Shown piece after piece: positions 1-9,491 of a stretch of 35,825 nt of DNA. This stretch comes from Candidatus Nomurabacteria bacterium (GTDB lineage Bacteria > Patescibacteriota > Minisyncoccia > Phycocordibacterales > UBA9973). The notes beneath the pieces are model-generated. The model was not told where the DNA came from, did not search any database, and saw only the letters and a program-made list of their open reading frames with translations. The first letter of the stretch is position 1. Every line of letters starts with the position of its first letter. Location: positions 1 to 35,825 of the forward strand of contig CALRGH010000006.1 in assembly GCA_943357245.1 (NCBI GenBank), written 5' to 3'. Position numbers and translations under genes: made by a program.

Positions 1-127
1 TTTGCAAAGAAGATAAGGAGGTTATAGAGAGGTTCGTAGAAAAAATTGTTCCAAAATGTTGTTAGCATTTGTTGATTGTAGCACAAGGACGAGTATAAGG
101 GGAAAGTATAAGAATAAGGCCGCTAAA

Positions 128-160
128 TAAGGAAAAGTGCCTTTCAGGCACTTTTCCTTA
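128..160. terminator. Strong bidirectional hairpin (TAAGGAAAAGTGCCT-TTC-AGGCACTTTTCCTTA)
   Basis: 15-bp perfect inverted repeat, flanked by further inverted AAGTATAAG/CTTATACTT words. Confidence 0.75.
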
Positions 161-202
161 GGGGTTTTTCCTTATTCTTATCACTTATACTTATACTTAT
201 AC

Positions 203-454
203 TCAAACCAATGGATCATACGCTGGCCCGTTTTTAGGCCTACAACGCCATATTCTTTTGACTCCAAGGATGATTCCTTTAAAAAACCCATATTTTTCAA
301 GAGCTAATACTGTGTATGCTGAACAAGTAGGAGAAAAAACACACCCACAGGTTGGGCAGAGAAGTCTCCCAAATCCATGATCAGGAGATAGGGTGTGTTG
401 GTATACCCTAATTATGAAAATAGCTATATAGGTAGGTATATTAGAGATAGGCAT
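203..454 (-). CDS. yidD: Membrane protein insertion efficiency factor YidD
   Basis: 83 aa with YidD signature (YQHTLSP...CPTCGCVFSPTCSAYTVLALEKYG..KGIILGVKRIWRCRP); overlaps rnpA. Confidence 0.93.
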   Translation of the reverse strand: MPISNIPTYIAIFIIRVYQHTLSPDHGFGRLLCPTCGCVFSPTCSAYTVLALEKYGFFKGIILGVKRIWRCRPKNGPAYDPLV

Positions 455-764
455 TGGCTTTTTTGAGTAAATCCTTTATATCTTGCTTATTTTTAGGTAA
501 AAATCCCTTTTTCACGGTAAAAATACCAAAAAAACCAGGTTTTATAAGCTTATATTCATGTTCTATGTATGAATAAATAAGGCGTTTTACCTTATTTCGA
601 TCAGTTGCGAGTAAAAATGCCTTTTTTGGTACCGTTACGGTAAATTTTGCTTTTCCTGTTGTGTGCCTATATGCAAGACGCAGGGTTGAAGCATCAACAC
701 TTTTCCGAGTTAAAATAACCGGCATATACTCTTCTCTCTTTATTTTTGAAGCTTTTTTTAGCAT
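441..764 (-). CDS. rnpA: Ribonuclease P protein component
   Basis: 107 aa basic protein in rpmH-rnpA-yidD order; RNKVKRLIYSYIE resembles the RnpA RNR motif. Confidence 0.88.
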   Translation of the reverse strand: MLKKASKIKREEYMPVILTRKSVDASTLRLAYRHTTGKAKFTVTVPKKAFLLATDRNKVKRLIYSYIEHEYKLIKPGFFGIFTVKKGFLPKNKQDIKDLLKKANAYL

Positions 765-774
765 TTTATATAGA

Positions 775-798
775 AATACCGGGATTATTCCCGGTATT
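775..798. terminator. Hairpin between rpmH and rnpA (AATACCGGGA-TTAT-TCCCGGTATT)
   Basis: 10-bp perfect inverted repeat in the intergenic gap; may act as partial terminator or processing site. Confidence 0.5.
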
Positions 799-800
799 CT

Positions 801-935
801 TTATACACTTAGCTTTTTGCGACCCTTTTGGCGTCGGCGGGTGATTACTTTTTTGCCGTTTTTTGATGCTGTACGAACAAGAAAACCGTGTGTTTTTGAT
901 CGTTTTCGCTTTTTTGGTTGGTAGGTGATACTCAT
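801..935 (-). CDS. rpmH: 50S ribosomal protein L34 (absent from the supplied ORF track)
   Basis: Minus-strand translation [44 protein letters not shown], canonical L34, upstream of rnpA. Confidence 0.97.
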   Translation of the reverse strand: MSITYQPKKRKRSKTHGFLVRTASKNGKKVITRRRQKGRKKLSV

Positions 936-1044
936 ATAGTAAGTAGGTAGTAGAAAATAGTAAGTAGTTATTCGGACAAACGCACTATATCAGAAAAAAA
1001 AGAGGAGCGCAATTGCATCCACCACAGAAAACATCCATACTAGG

Positions 1045-1073
1045 TTATCCACTTTTTACACAACATATCCACA
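1045..1073 (+). promoter_or_regulatory. DnaA-box-like sites upstream of dnaA (TTATCCACT, ATATCCACA)
   Basis: Near-matches to TTATCCACA at 1045-1053 and 1065-1073 in the rpmH-dnaA intergenic region. Confidence 0.65.
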
Positions 1074-1121
1074 TTATTTTTTATTTTCTAAATGTGACCG
1101 CGAGGCACTATACTACATACC

Positions 1122-2474
1122 ATGTTCACCGAGAAACAAATTTGGGAAAGCTGTCTTGCTGAAATAGAGTCACAAGTTTCAAAAGCAAATTTCAGCACTT
1201 GGTTTAAAAATACCTTTATTGCAAAAGAAGATGCAGGCACTGCATATATCGGTGTCCCAAATGAATTCGTAAAAGATTGGCTTTTTAATAAATACCACAA
1301 GCTCATTTTAAAAACATTAATGAATTACAACGACGCAGTGCGTGGTGTTGAGTTTATTATTTCAAAAAGTGGCCACCAGCGTCAAAATGAGCCAACCATT
1401 AATACAAAAGATGATGGGCCGACACGAGAACTTCCGTTTCAAACATCATTTATTAACAAAGAGGATAATTTAAATCCTCGGTACACGTTTTCAACATTCG
1501 TCGTCGGTTCTTTTAATCAACTTGCGTACTCTGCAGCACAAGCAGTTGTTGCTCGTCCTGGTGCCTCGTATAATCCATTTTTTGTGTATGGAAGTACAGG
1601 ACTTGGTAAGACACATCTCATCCAGTCAATAGGGAATATGATAAAAGAAAAGCATCCTGATAAGAAAATCTACTACACCACCCTTGAAAAATTCTCTTTC
1701 GATCTCGTAAACGCACTTCAAGCAAGTAAAGGAAGTACGTTTAAAGAGAAATATCATAAATATGACGTTATTGTGATGGATGATATTCAATTCATCACCG
1801 GTAAACAAAAGACTCAAGAAGAATTATTTCATTTGTTTAATACATTTTATGATTCCAATAAACAAATTATCTTTTCTTCAGATAAACACCCAAACCATAT
1901 TCAAGGATTAGAAGATCGCATGCGTTCTCGACTAGGCGCGGGGATGATTATTGATATTAATGAACCTGAATATGAATCAAAAGTAGCTATTATTCGTTCA
2001 AAATTAGAGGAACAGAGTATTGCGCTTCAAAATGAAATCGTTGATTTTCTCGCCTCATCTGTGCATGGAAGTATTCGTGAACTTGAAGGGAGTTTAAACG
2101 CAATAATGTTCCAAGTGAAGCAAAAACAACGTGAATTAACTCTTATTGAAGTTAAAAACCTTGTAAAAAACAACTTAAAACCAAAAAAGAATGTATCTAT
2201 TAAAGATGTAGTTAAAATAATTGCCGATTATTACAATGTTGACGAGCAAATTATTTATGAAAAAACACGCCGAAAAGAGATTGTGCACGCACGGCAAATG
2301 ATTATGTATATCCTTCGAGAGGATTTCAATGTATCGTACCCATTGATTGGTCAAAAATTAGGAGGGAAGGACCACACTACAGTGATTCACTCTTTTTTGA
2401 AAATTAAAGAAGATTTGAAAAAGAATCCAGAAACAGTCACTGACCTTGAACAACTCAGGTTACTGTTTAAATAG
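1122..2474 (+). CDS. dnaA: Chromosomal replication initiator protein DnaA
   Basis: Walker A GSTGLGKTHL, VMDDIQF, C-terminal GGKDHTTVIHS DNA-binding signature. Confidence 0.99.
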   Translation: MFTEKQIWESCLAEIESQVSKANFSTWFKNTFIAKEDAGTAYIGVPNEFVKDWLFNKYHKLILKTLMNYNDAVRGVEFIISKSGHQRQNEPTINTKDDGPTRELPFQTSFINKEDNLNPRYTFSTFVVGSFNQLAYSAAQAVVARPGASYNPFFVYGSTGLGKTHLIQSIGNMIKEKHPDKKIYYTTLEKFSFDLVNALQASKGSTFKEKYHKYDVIVMDDIQFITGKQKTQEELFHLFNTFYDSNKQIIFSSDKHPNHIQGLEDRMRSRLGAGMIIDINEPEYESKVAIIRSKLEEQSIALQNEIVDFLASSVHGSIRELEGSLNAIMFQVKQKQRELTLIEVKNLVKNNLKPKKNVSIKDVVKIIADYYNVDEQIIYEKTRRKEIVHARQMIMYILREDFNVSYPLIGQKLGGKDHTTVIHSFLKIKEDLKKNPETVTDLEQLRLLFK

Positions 2475-2700
2475 TTGTGGATATACCTGTTATTAATTAA
2501 TGAAAAACACCTGTATGACTAAAAATATAATTGTTAATAAATTCAATTATTTTTATCAAAATCAACAAGTAGTGGGGATTATGGTGAAAAAAAATAATTA
2601 CTTTGTGTATTGATTTCCTGTAAATAATCCTTTATTAATAACCTTATTTTAGTTTTATCCACATATCAACAGGCCTAATAGTAATAATAAATTTTTATAT
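2475..2700. promoter_or_regulatory. Putative oriC: AT-rich dnaA-dnaN spacer with DnaA boxes
   Basis: TGTGGATAT (reverse-oriented box) at 2476-2484 and perfect TTATCCACA at 2655-2663 flank a very AT-rich segment. Confidence 0.65.
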
Positions 2701-3798
2701 ATGAATATAGAATGTAGTGTCGAACAACTTAAAACAGTAATACAAAATGCAGAACGGTGTACAAGTAAAAATGCAACACTCCCTGCACTCCAAGCTATTC
2801 TTATAGTTGCGCGCAATAAAAGTCTTACTATAAAAGCAACCAACCTCAGTATTGGTGTTGAGTATAGTATTCCTGCAAAAATTACTACTGAGGGTGTTGT
2901 TGCACTTCCTGGGATAGTATTTGCAAATATTGTAAATACTATACGAGATGGATCAGTAGTAAATCTAACAGAAAAAGAACAAACAATAGTTATTAGTTCA
3001 AAAAACACCACTATTCGCGTTAAAACACTTCCGTATGAAGATTTTCCAACAATACCGAGTGTTGCTGGTGAATCAGTCGAACTCCCTATTAAGAAGCTTT
3101 TAGAGGGTATTAAAGCTGTTTCTTATAGTGCATCTCTATCTGATATAAAACCAGAAATAGCGAGTATTTTTATATATCCAAATGAAGATGAACTTGTGTT
3201 TGTAGCAACTGACTCATTTAGACTCGCAGAAAAAAGAATAAAAATCAAAAATGCACGAGAATGTACTCCTTGTATTATTCCTATTAAAAACTGTATTGAA
3301 ATCACCCGTATTTTTGATGGTATAGATGGAGAAGTCACTCTTACTTTTTCTGAAAATCAACTCACCCTACAGACTGCAGGTATTATTGTTTCATCCCGTG
3401 TTATTAATGGATCATTTCCTGATTACAAACAAATTATTCCAAAAACAACAACCACAGAAGTTATTATTTTAAAACAAGATTTATTAAATACAGTAAAAAT
3501 GGCAACTATTTTTACAGATAAATTTAATCAAATACAATTTTCATGTAATCCACAAGAGAAAAAAGTAATATTTGAAACAAAAAATAATGATATTGGTGAA
3601 CACACAACAAGTATAGACGCAGTAATTAAAGGTGAGCCAATAGAAGTAAATTTTAATTTTAAATATATTTTTGACTGTCTCACTACACTTGGAGAAGATA
3701 GTGTTTCACTTTCTTTCACTGAAGCACATAAACCTTGTATTATTCGTCCCATAGGGAATACAAGTTTTTTATACCTCTTAATGCCTATGAATAGATAA
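2701..3798 (+). CDS. dnaN: DNA polymerase III beta subunit (sliding clamp)
   Basis: 365 aa following dnaA; beta-clamp-like TDSFRLAEKRI and C-terminal SFLYLLMPMNR. Confidence 0.97.
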   Translation: MNIECSVEQLKTVIQNAERCTSKNATLPALQAILIVARNKSLTIKATNLSIGVEYSIPAKITTEGVVALPGIVFANIVNTIRDGSVVNLTEKEQTIVISSKNTTIRVKTLPYEDFPTIPSVAGESVELPIKKLLEGIKAVSYSASLSDIKPEIASIFIYPNEDELVFVATDSFRLAEKRIKIKNARECTPCIIPIKNCIEITRIFDGIDGEVTLTFSENQLTLQTAGIIVSSRVINGSFPDYKQIIPKTTTTEVIILKQDLLNTVKMATIFTDKFNQIQFSCNPQEKKVIFETKNNDIGEHTTSIDAVIKGEPIEVNFNFKYIFDCLTTLGEDSVSLSFTEAHKPCIIRPIGNTSFLYLLMPMNR

Positions 3799-3801
3799 TA
3801 T

Positions 3802-4050
3802 ATGAATATAGGTTCTTATTTAGAAAGTATACGAAAGAAAATAAATGAGAAATTTGCCTATAAGGATATTGTGGTTGAAATAATAATAACAACAACAGGA
3901 GTTACTATTACCCGTGATGCAATAAAACATAAAAATAACATCATTTTTATTGATGCACACCCACTCATTAAATCAGAAATTATTTTACGAAAAGAAAAAA
4001 TTTTAACCCTCCTTCATGAAAAAAAACTTCCTTATGTAGATATTAGATAA
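3802..4050 (+). CDS. Small DUF721/DciA-like protein (tentative)
   Basis: 82 aa, 3 nt after dnaN; NIIFIDAHPLIKSEIILRKEKILTLLHEK resembles the DUF721 core (hydrophobic strand, s/h-p-l, EL.L.K..IL..LN). Confidence 0.5.
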   Translation: MNIGSYLESIRKKINEKFAYKDIVVEIIITTTGVTITRDAIKHKNNIIFIDAHPLIKSEIILRKEKILTLLHEKKLPYVDIR

Positions 4051-4057
4051 TAATAAA

Positions 4058-4089
4058 TAAAAAAAACGAGCCGTGTGGCTCGTTTTTTT
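4058..4089. terminator. Bidirectional terminator (AACGAGCC-GTGT-GGCTCGTT with A/T tracts)
   Basis: Hairpin between convergent genes with flanking A and T tracts. Confidence 0.85.
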
Positions 4090-4092
4090 ATA

Positions 4093-6621
4093 TTAATTAA
4101 TTTCTATTGACTCAGAAGACTCTTTTTTATTAAAGACTTCATCAGTCACCACCACTCGTACTGTTGTATCCCCAACAGATCCAATAGTTGATAATGGAAA
4201 TGAGACAATGTTGTTTTTATTATATACCGTACCAAGAAATGTATTTCCTATGTACACTTCTGCTTTTTTAAATGGATATGTACCACTATAGTTTATTTTA
4301 AAGGAAATAGTATCAGTGGGTGTATATGTTTTTTTAGAAAGAATAATATCAATAGACGGTATTGTTTGTGCGGTGTGTACATCATCAAGTGTTGTTGGTT
4401 TTACCACGACTACATTTGGGTAATTTTGTTTATTTGTATTCCACCAATTTTGCGCAGATGTTTCCCAATGAGTGTATTGGGAATCCTTACTCGGATTTTC
4501 TGGAATAGGTCCACGAGGATTACTTTTATCTACCCAATGAAGAATATCGTGTACGTTTGGAATCCAGATTTCTTTTTTTGTTTCTGCTGGAGTAAATTCT
4601 GTTGCGAGTTTCTCACTTATTGTATCAATAGTAAATGTCTCTCCTCCTTGCCACACTCCACGAAGGACGGGTTTTAATTCATCACCATCATCAATAATTG
4701 GGGGGATAAATGAAGTGTGAGGGAGTGAAGCAATCGCAAGACGCATATACTCATTCCAAAGTGGTCCAGAAATTGCAGACCCTTTTTTCATTGGTGTATT
4801 ATCATTGTTTCCTGTCCATACACCCACTGCAATATCAGGAGAGTATCCCATAACCCATGCATCTTTATTATTATTAGTGGTACCTGTTTTACCAGCCACT
4901 GAAGCATTATCGCCAAAATAAAAGAATGAACGGGAACCAAACAGTGGCGCTCGAGCGGTGTTATCAGAAAGAATATCTGAAACTTGTCGCGCGATATTTG
5001 AGTCTATTGCTTGGTAAGATATGTCTTTGAATTCTTCAAGTTTTTCATTATCACCATCTACGACAGATAAAATTCCTGTTGTAGGATTTCGAATACCATC
5101 ATTTGCAAAGACTCCGTACGCACTTGTCATTTCAAGAAGACTTACTTCGCCACCTCCAAGGACAAGAGTGAGTCCATATTGATTTGCATTAGTGAGAGAG
5201 GTAATACCTAATGTTTTTGCTGTTTTAAGTGAATCTACAATACCACTTAAATAAAGTAATTTAACCGCGGGGATGTTTCGAGATTGGGCGAGTGCATTTC
5301 GAAGGGTGATTGGGCCTACATATTTCCCATCATAATTATCTGGCGTGTAGCATTTATCTTGACTTGTGGTGACCGCTCGTCCGTATACATTACACCCAGC
5401 ATTAAATTCTGTTCGTGTATCAAAGAGAATAGTGTTTGGTGTGTATCCTTTCATAAAACTAGTTGCGTATACAAAAGGTTTGAATGATGATCCTGGTTGT
5501 CGTTCTGCTGTTGCCACATTGAAATTACCTTCAATTTCTTTATCAAAGTAATCACGTGAACCAACCATAGAAAGAATTTGTCCTGTTTTAGGATCAATAG
5601 CAACAAGTGCGGTGTTTTTAGCGTTCCAGTCTATTTCATTCTTGAGCGCATATTTTTTTGCCATTTCTTCTGCTTGTGATTGGAGTTTCCAATCAAGAGT
5701 AGTGATGACTTTTAATCCACCGTTTTCAACAACATCTTCACCATACGTAGTAACTAACTGTTCTTTAATAAAAAATACGAAATGAGGAGCTTTGATTCCT
5801 TTTGGTTCTTGGGGGAGAAAAACAACCTGCGCTAGTTTTGCATCATTGTATTCTGTTTGGGTAATTAGATTGTTTTCTAATGATTTTTGCAATACAAGAT
5901 TTTTTCGAGTATCAAGTTCTTTTATGTGTTTACCATACGGAGAAAAATAGGTCGGTGCTTGAGGAATGGCTGCTAAATATGCAGCCTCCGAAAGAGTTAA
6001 ATCAATTGGTTTTTTACCAAAAAATGAAATTGATGCTTCTTGAATACCGTACAAATTTCCTCCATACGGCGCTTCATTTAAGTAATACTCAAGAATCTCG
6101 TCTTTATTCAACATTTTCTCAAGTTTAGTTGCAAGGACGATCTCCTTTATTTTTCTGGTAATTGTTTTTTCTTGAGTAAGAAGAGTGTTTTTTACGATTT
6201 GTTGAGTAATTGTCGATCCTCCTTGTGATGTTTTTCCGCTCATAATATCAACCAAGAGAGCGCGAAACAACGAGGAAATACGTATTCCTTTATGGTTATA
6301 AAAACTAGCATCTTCAATAGCAATTGTTGTTTTCTTGATTGAGTTACCCATATCTGCAAATGGGATTACTGTCCGTCTAATGTCTTTATGGATGTCATAG
6401 AGAAGTATTTCTCCTGTGCGATCATATATTTTTGTTGAACGCGCAATTTTACGTTGTTCAAATGCGGATAAATCAGGAAGGGTGATAGTGCTTATATAAA
6501 TCACCACAATTGCGCCGACGAGCATAATACACGAAGCGACAATGAGGAGTATAGTGCGCCAGATATGGTGTTTTTCTGTTTTTATGTGGTGAGACTTAGA
6601 ATATGGTGTATGGGTAGTCAT
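4093..6621 (-). CDS. Class A penicillin-binding protein (PBP1A-like transglycosylase/transpeptidase)
   Basis: Transglycosylase motifs (EDASFYNHKGI, GGSTITQQ) and transpeptidase motifs (RQPGSSFKPF, SRN, GKTGTTNNNKDAW); start taken at MTTHTPY. Confidence 0.95.
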   Translation of the reverse strand: MTTHTPYSKSHHIKTEKHHIWRTILLIVASCIMLVGAIVVIYISTITLPDLSAFEQRKIARSTKIYDRTGEILLYDIHKDIRRTVIPFADMGNSIKKTTIAIEDASFYNHKGIRISSLFRALLVDIMSGKTSQGGSTITQQIVKNTLLTQEKTITRKIKEIVLATKLEKMLNKDEILEYYLNEAPYGGNLYGIQEASISFFGKKPIDLTLSEAAYLAAIPQAPTYFSPYGKHIKELDTRKNLVLQKSLENNLITQTEYNDAKLAQVVFLPQEPKGIKAPHFVFFIKEQLVTTYGEDVVENGGLKVITTLDWKLQSQAEEMAKKYALKNEIDWNAKNTALVAIDPKTGQILSMVGSRDYFDKEIEGNFNVATAERQPGSSFKPFVYATSFMKGYTPNTILFDTRTEFNAGCNVYGRAVTTSQDKCYTPDNYDGKYVGPITLRNALAQSRNIPAVKLLYLSGIVDSLKTAKTLGITSLTNANQYGLTLVLGGGEVSLLEMTSAYGVFANDGIRNPTTGILSVVDGDNEKLEEFKDISYQAIDSNIARQVSDILSDNTARAPLFGSRSFFYFGDNASVAGKTGTTNNNKDAWVMGYSPDIAVGVWTGNNDNTPMKKGSAISGPLWNEYMRLAIASLPHTSFIPPIIDDGDELKPVLRGVWQGGETFTIDTISEKLATEFTPAETKKEIWIPNVHDILHWVDKSNPRGPIPENPSKDSQYTHWETSAQNWWNTNKQNYPNVVVVKPTTLDDVHTAQTIPSIDIILSKKTYTPTDTISFKINYSGTYPFKKAEVYIGNTFLGTVYNKNNIVSFPLSTIGSVGDTTVRVVVTDEVFNKKESSESIEIN

Positions 6622-6679
6622 ATTTACCAATACTACCACACCTATTTATGATTTTTAGTAAAAATGGTAGAGTTGTCTC

Positions 6680-7870
6680 ATGAATAAGGAAGCGCAAATA
6701 AACAAACTACTTACCCGTGGTGTCGAGGAAATTTTTATCAAAGAACACCTCGAGAAAGAATTGTTAGGAGATAAAATCCTTCGCATAAAACACGGCATTG
6801 ATCCAACTGGACCAAAAATACATCTTGGTCGTGCTAGTGTGTTGCGTAAACTAAAGGAATTTCAAGATTTAGGACACCAGATTGTGCTCATTATTGGCGA
6901 CTTTACTGCAAGAATCGGAGATCCTTCAGATAAGTTAGAAAAAAGACCTCAACTAAGTGTTGAACAGATTAAGGAAAATGCAAAAAATTATATTGATCAG
7001 ATAGGTAAGATTATAGATATTTCAAAAACCGAAATACATTACAACACCGAATGGCTTTCTAAAATGGATTTCATCGAAACAGCCCAGCTTATGGATTGTT
7101 TTACTGTCCAACAAATGTCTCATCGGAGAAATTTCAAAGATCGGTTAGATAAAGGAGAAGATGTATTCGTATCAGAATTTATGTACCCCGCATTGCAAGG
7201 GTATGACAGTTTGATGATAAACACTGATGTTGAGATTGGTGGCTTTGATCAACTATTCAATCTTAAAGCGGGACGCACTGTTCAACGGAAATTTAATAAA
7301 CCAGAACAAGATATTATGACCTGCACCATGCTTGAGGGTACCGATGGCCGTAAAATGTCTACGTCGTGGGGTAATGTCGTTACTATTATTGATGAACCGA
7401 ACGATATGTTTGGCAAGATCATGGCAGTGCGTGATGACTTAATGATAAAATATTTTACCCTTTGTACAGATGTATCTACTCAAGAAATAAAAGAAATAGA
7501 AGAATCATTGGCGCTTCCACAAACTAATCCGCGTGATATAAAAATACGTCTTGCAAAAGAGATCGTCACCCTTTATCACAATAAACAAGTAGCAGATACT
7601 GCAGAGCAGTCGTTCGCACTCATATTCAGTGAGGGTGGGGTTCCAGAAGATATTAAAACAGTTACTGTTACGCCTGGCACCTTACTCGCAGATGTATTGA
7701 TTGGTGAAGGATTAATGGTATCAAAGGCGGCATTTCGAAGATTGATCGATGGTAATGGTATGCACAATCTTGCGGATGATTCAAAAATTACAGATCCATA
7801 CTTTAAAATTGAAGAAGAAATCACCCTTCGTATTGGTAAAAAAGATTTTATAAAGATAGTAGCGAAATAG
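6680..7870 (+). CDS. tyrS: Tyrosyl-tRNA synthetase
   Basis: HLGRASVLRKLKEFQDLGHQ, KMSTS motif, C-terminal S4-like domain. Confidence 0.95.
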   Translation: MNKEAQINKLLTRGVEEIFIKEHLEKELLGDKILRIKHGIDPTGPKIHLGRASVLRKLKEFQDLGHQIVLIIGDFTARIGDPSDKLEKRPQLSVEQIKENAKNYIDQIGKIIDISKTEIHYNTEWLSKMDFIETAQLMDCFTVQQMSHRRNFKDRLDKGEDVFVSEFMYPALQGYDSLMINTDVEIGGFDQLFNLKAGRTVQRKFNKPEQDIMTCTMLEGTDGRKMSTSWGNVVTIIDEPNDMFGKIMAVRDDLMIKYFTLCTDVSTQEIKEIEESLALPQTNPRDIKIRLAKEIVTLYHNKQVADTAEQSFALIFSEGGVPEDIKTVTVTPGTLLADVLIGEGLMVSKAAFRRLIDGNGMHNLADDSKITDPYFKIEEEITLRIGKKDFIKIVAK

Positions 7871-7912
7871 TAGCAAGCTACTGGTAGCAAGTAGCAAGGT
7901 TCCGAACAAAAT

Positions 7913-7947
7913 AAATATAGGGTTTGGCGAAGCCAAACCCTATATTT
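7913..7947. terminator. Perfect 16-bp stem hairpin with TTTGGCGAAGCCAAA core
   Basis: AAATATAGGGTTTGGC-GAA-GCCAAACCCTATATTT between convergent genes. Confidence 0.8.
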
Positions 7948-7985
7948 GTTTACCGTGCTACCTGCTACCAGTCCCTTGCTACCAA

Positions 7986-8183
7986 TTACGACCATTGGTC
8001 CAAATTTTCTTCTTCTGGCATGAAATCCTCAAGGGGATTATCAACTTCTTCTGCAGGTATATCTCCCAAAAGAGGATCAACTGCGAGTGGGTCTGGGATA
8101 ATCGGTTCTACTTCATCAAACACGTCGTCACCTAAGGTAAGAGTGCTCAATGCGTCGTTATTTTTTTCTTCTTCGTCACTCAT
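7986..8183 (-). CDS. Small highly acidic hypothetical protein
   Basis: 65 aa, MSDEEEKNND...EEENLDQWS, in the gap downstream of ruvC on the same strand. Confidence 0.55.
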   Translation of the reverse strand: MSDEEEKNNDALSTLTLGDDVFDEVEPIIPDPLAVDPLLGDIPAEEVDNPLEDFMPEEENLDQWS

Positions 8184-8256
8184 TTTTATATTGTAAATTA
8201 CCGCTATTATTAATGATTATAGAGTTGTAACAAAAATACTTTTTTTGTGCAAGTTT

Positions 8257-8745
8257 TTATGACTTTTGTTGTGGATATCCAGCATTACACGAGTGAGTGA
8301 TAGCTACAGCGATTGCGTCCATCTCATCATCTTGGAGTACTTCTTTTACCATAGATACCAGTTTTGGTACAAGTTTTATCACCGCAGTCTTGTCCGCATT
8401 ACCATATCCGGTCACTGCGAGTTTAATTTGATTTGGCGCATATTCAGCTACCGTCATACCAGCTTCTGCGCATGTTGCCAATATAACACCGCGTGCTTCA
8501 CCTACTGCGAGCGCTGTTTTTTTATTGGTGGTAAAAAATAATTTTTCAATCGCAATTGCATCTGGTGTATATTCGGTAATTATTGCGCGAATTTTTTCAG
8601 CAACTAAATGAAGCCGTTCTGCATGAGGGAGTGTTTTTGAGGTAGTGAAGCATTCCGAAAAAACAATACGGTCCTTAGGGGAACCCTTTTCAAGAATTGC
8701 TATACCAAGACGGTCATAGCCTGGGTCGATACCGAGAATAATCAT
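8257..8745 (-). CDS. ruvC: Crossover junction endodeoxyribonuclease RuvC
   Basis: ILGIDPGYDRLGIAI, AIEKLFF, and C-terminal DDEMDAIAVAITH. Confidence 0.96.
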   Translation of the reverse strand: MIILGIDPGYDRLGIAILEKGSPKDRIVFSECFTTSKTLPHAERLHLVAEKIRAIITEYTPDAIAIEKLFFTTNKKTALAVGEARGVILATCAEAGMTVAEYAPNQIKLAVTGYGNADKTAVIKLVPKLVSMVKEVLQDDEMDAIAVAITHSCNAGYPQQKS

Positions 8746-8838
8746 GAAGTTATAAGGTTATCAAGTTTGTAAAGTTCATAAAGTTAGTTTTTTTGCGTCT
8801 TTCTACTTTATTACTTTATAACATTATGAACTTTATAA

Positions 8839-9363
8839 CTATATTGCATTTGTGTAAATTTCATCAACTTCATCATTTTCTTCGAGTTCTTCGATAAGTG
8901 TTTCAAGTTTCAGTGTGTCTTCATCAGATAAGGGAATAGTTGTTGTTGGTTTCCAAATACTGTCTTCTTTTACAAACGCCCAACTTGCCGCGCCAATGGT
9001 AGCAATTGCAGAACCGTGTTCAGAAAGAATGTGGCGGATTTCTTGTGCTGCTTTGTTTCTATTGCTCGTGATTGATTCAATAATCATTGCTACACCGCCC
9101 GGACCATACGCTTCATAGGTGATGCGTTCCATTGCTTCACCTGGTTCGGTTGCACGTTTGATTGCGCGATCAATATTATCTTTTGGCATATCCACCGTCC
9201 GCGCGCGATCAATGAGCGCACGGAGCGTAGGGGAATGTACATCACCATTAACTCGCTTTGCTTCCATGGTAATAGCTCGTGCAAGTTTGCCGAATACCTT
9301 ACTCGTCTTACCGTCCTTTGCGGCTTTCTTTACTTCAGTTTTTGCCCATTTGGAATGTCCCAT
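8839..9363 (-). CDS. yebC: Short YebC/PmpR-family protein
   Basis: MGHSKWA..KKAAKDGKTSKVFGKLARAITMEAK, MPKDNIDRAIKR, YEAYGPGGVAMIIE; start reassigned to MGHSKWA. Confidence 0.9.
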   Translation of the reverse strand: MGHSKWAKTEVKKAAKDGKTSKVFGKLARAITMEAKRVNGDVHSPTLRALIDRARTVDMPKDNIDRAIKRATEPGEAMERITYEAYGPGGVAMIIESITSNRNKAAQEIRHILSEHGSAIATIGAASWAFVKEDSIWKPTTTIPLSDEDTLKLETLIEELEENDEVDEIYTNAI

Positions 9364-9435
9364 AACTAGTAAGTAGATAGTAGTAAGGAGTAAGTAGAAA
9401 AGCAAGCGAGTTGACTATTTATGATGATGAATAAC

Positions 9436-9461
9436 AAAAAACCGGTTAGCAGCCGGTTTTT
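9436..9461. terminator. Hairpin terminator (AAAAACCGG...CCGGTTTTT)
   Basis: Inverted repeat plus T tract between ruvB and yebC. Confidence 0.6.
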
Positions 9462-9491
9462 TTAATTTTCTTTCCATCCCTATATCAAAAA

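Noticed and set aside
661-924. ORF 661..924 (+), 87 aa
   Set aside because: Antisense to rpmH and rnpA, which are unambiguous on the minus strand.
2655-3011. ORF 2655..3011 (-) and other antisense ORFs inside dnaA, dnaN, PBP1A, pilB, polA and the surface protein
   Set aside because: Shadow ORFs of clearly coding genes; no independent motifs.
8839-9363. Pseudogene call for short yebC
   Set aside because: Reading frame intact with both conserved ends; internal deletion is more likely than decay.
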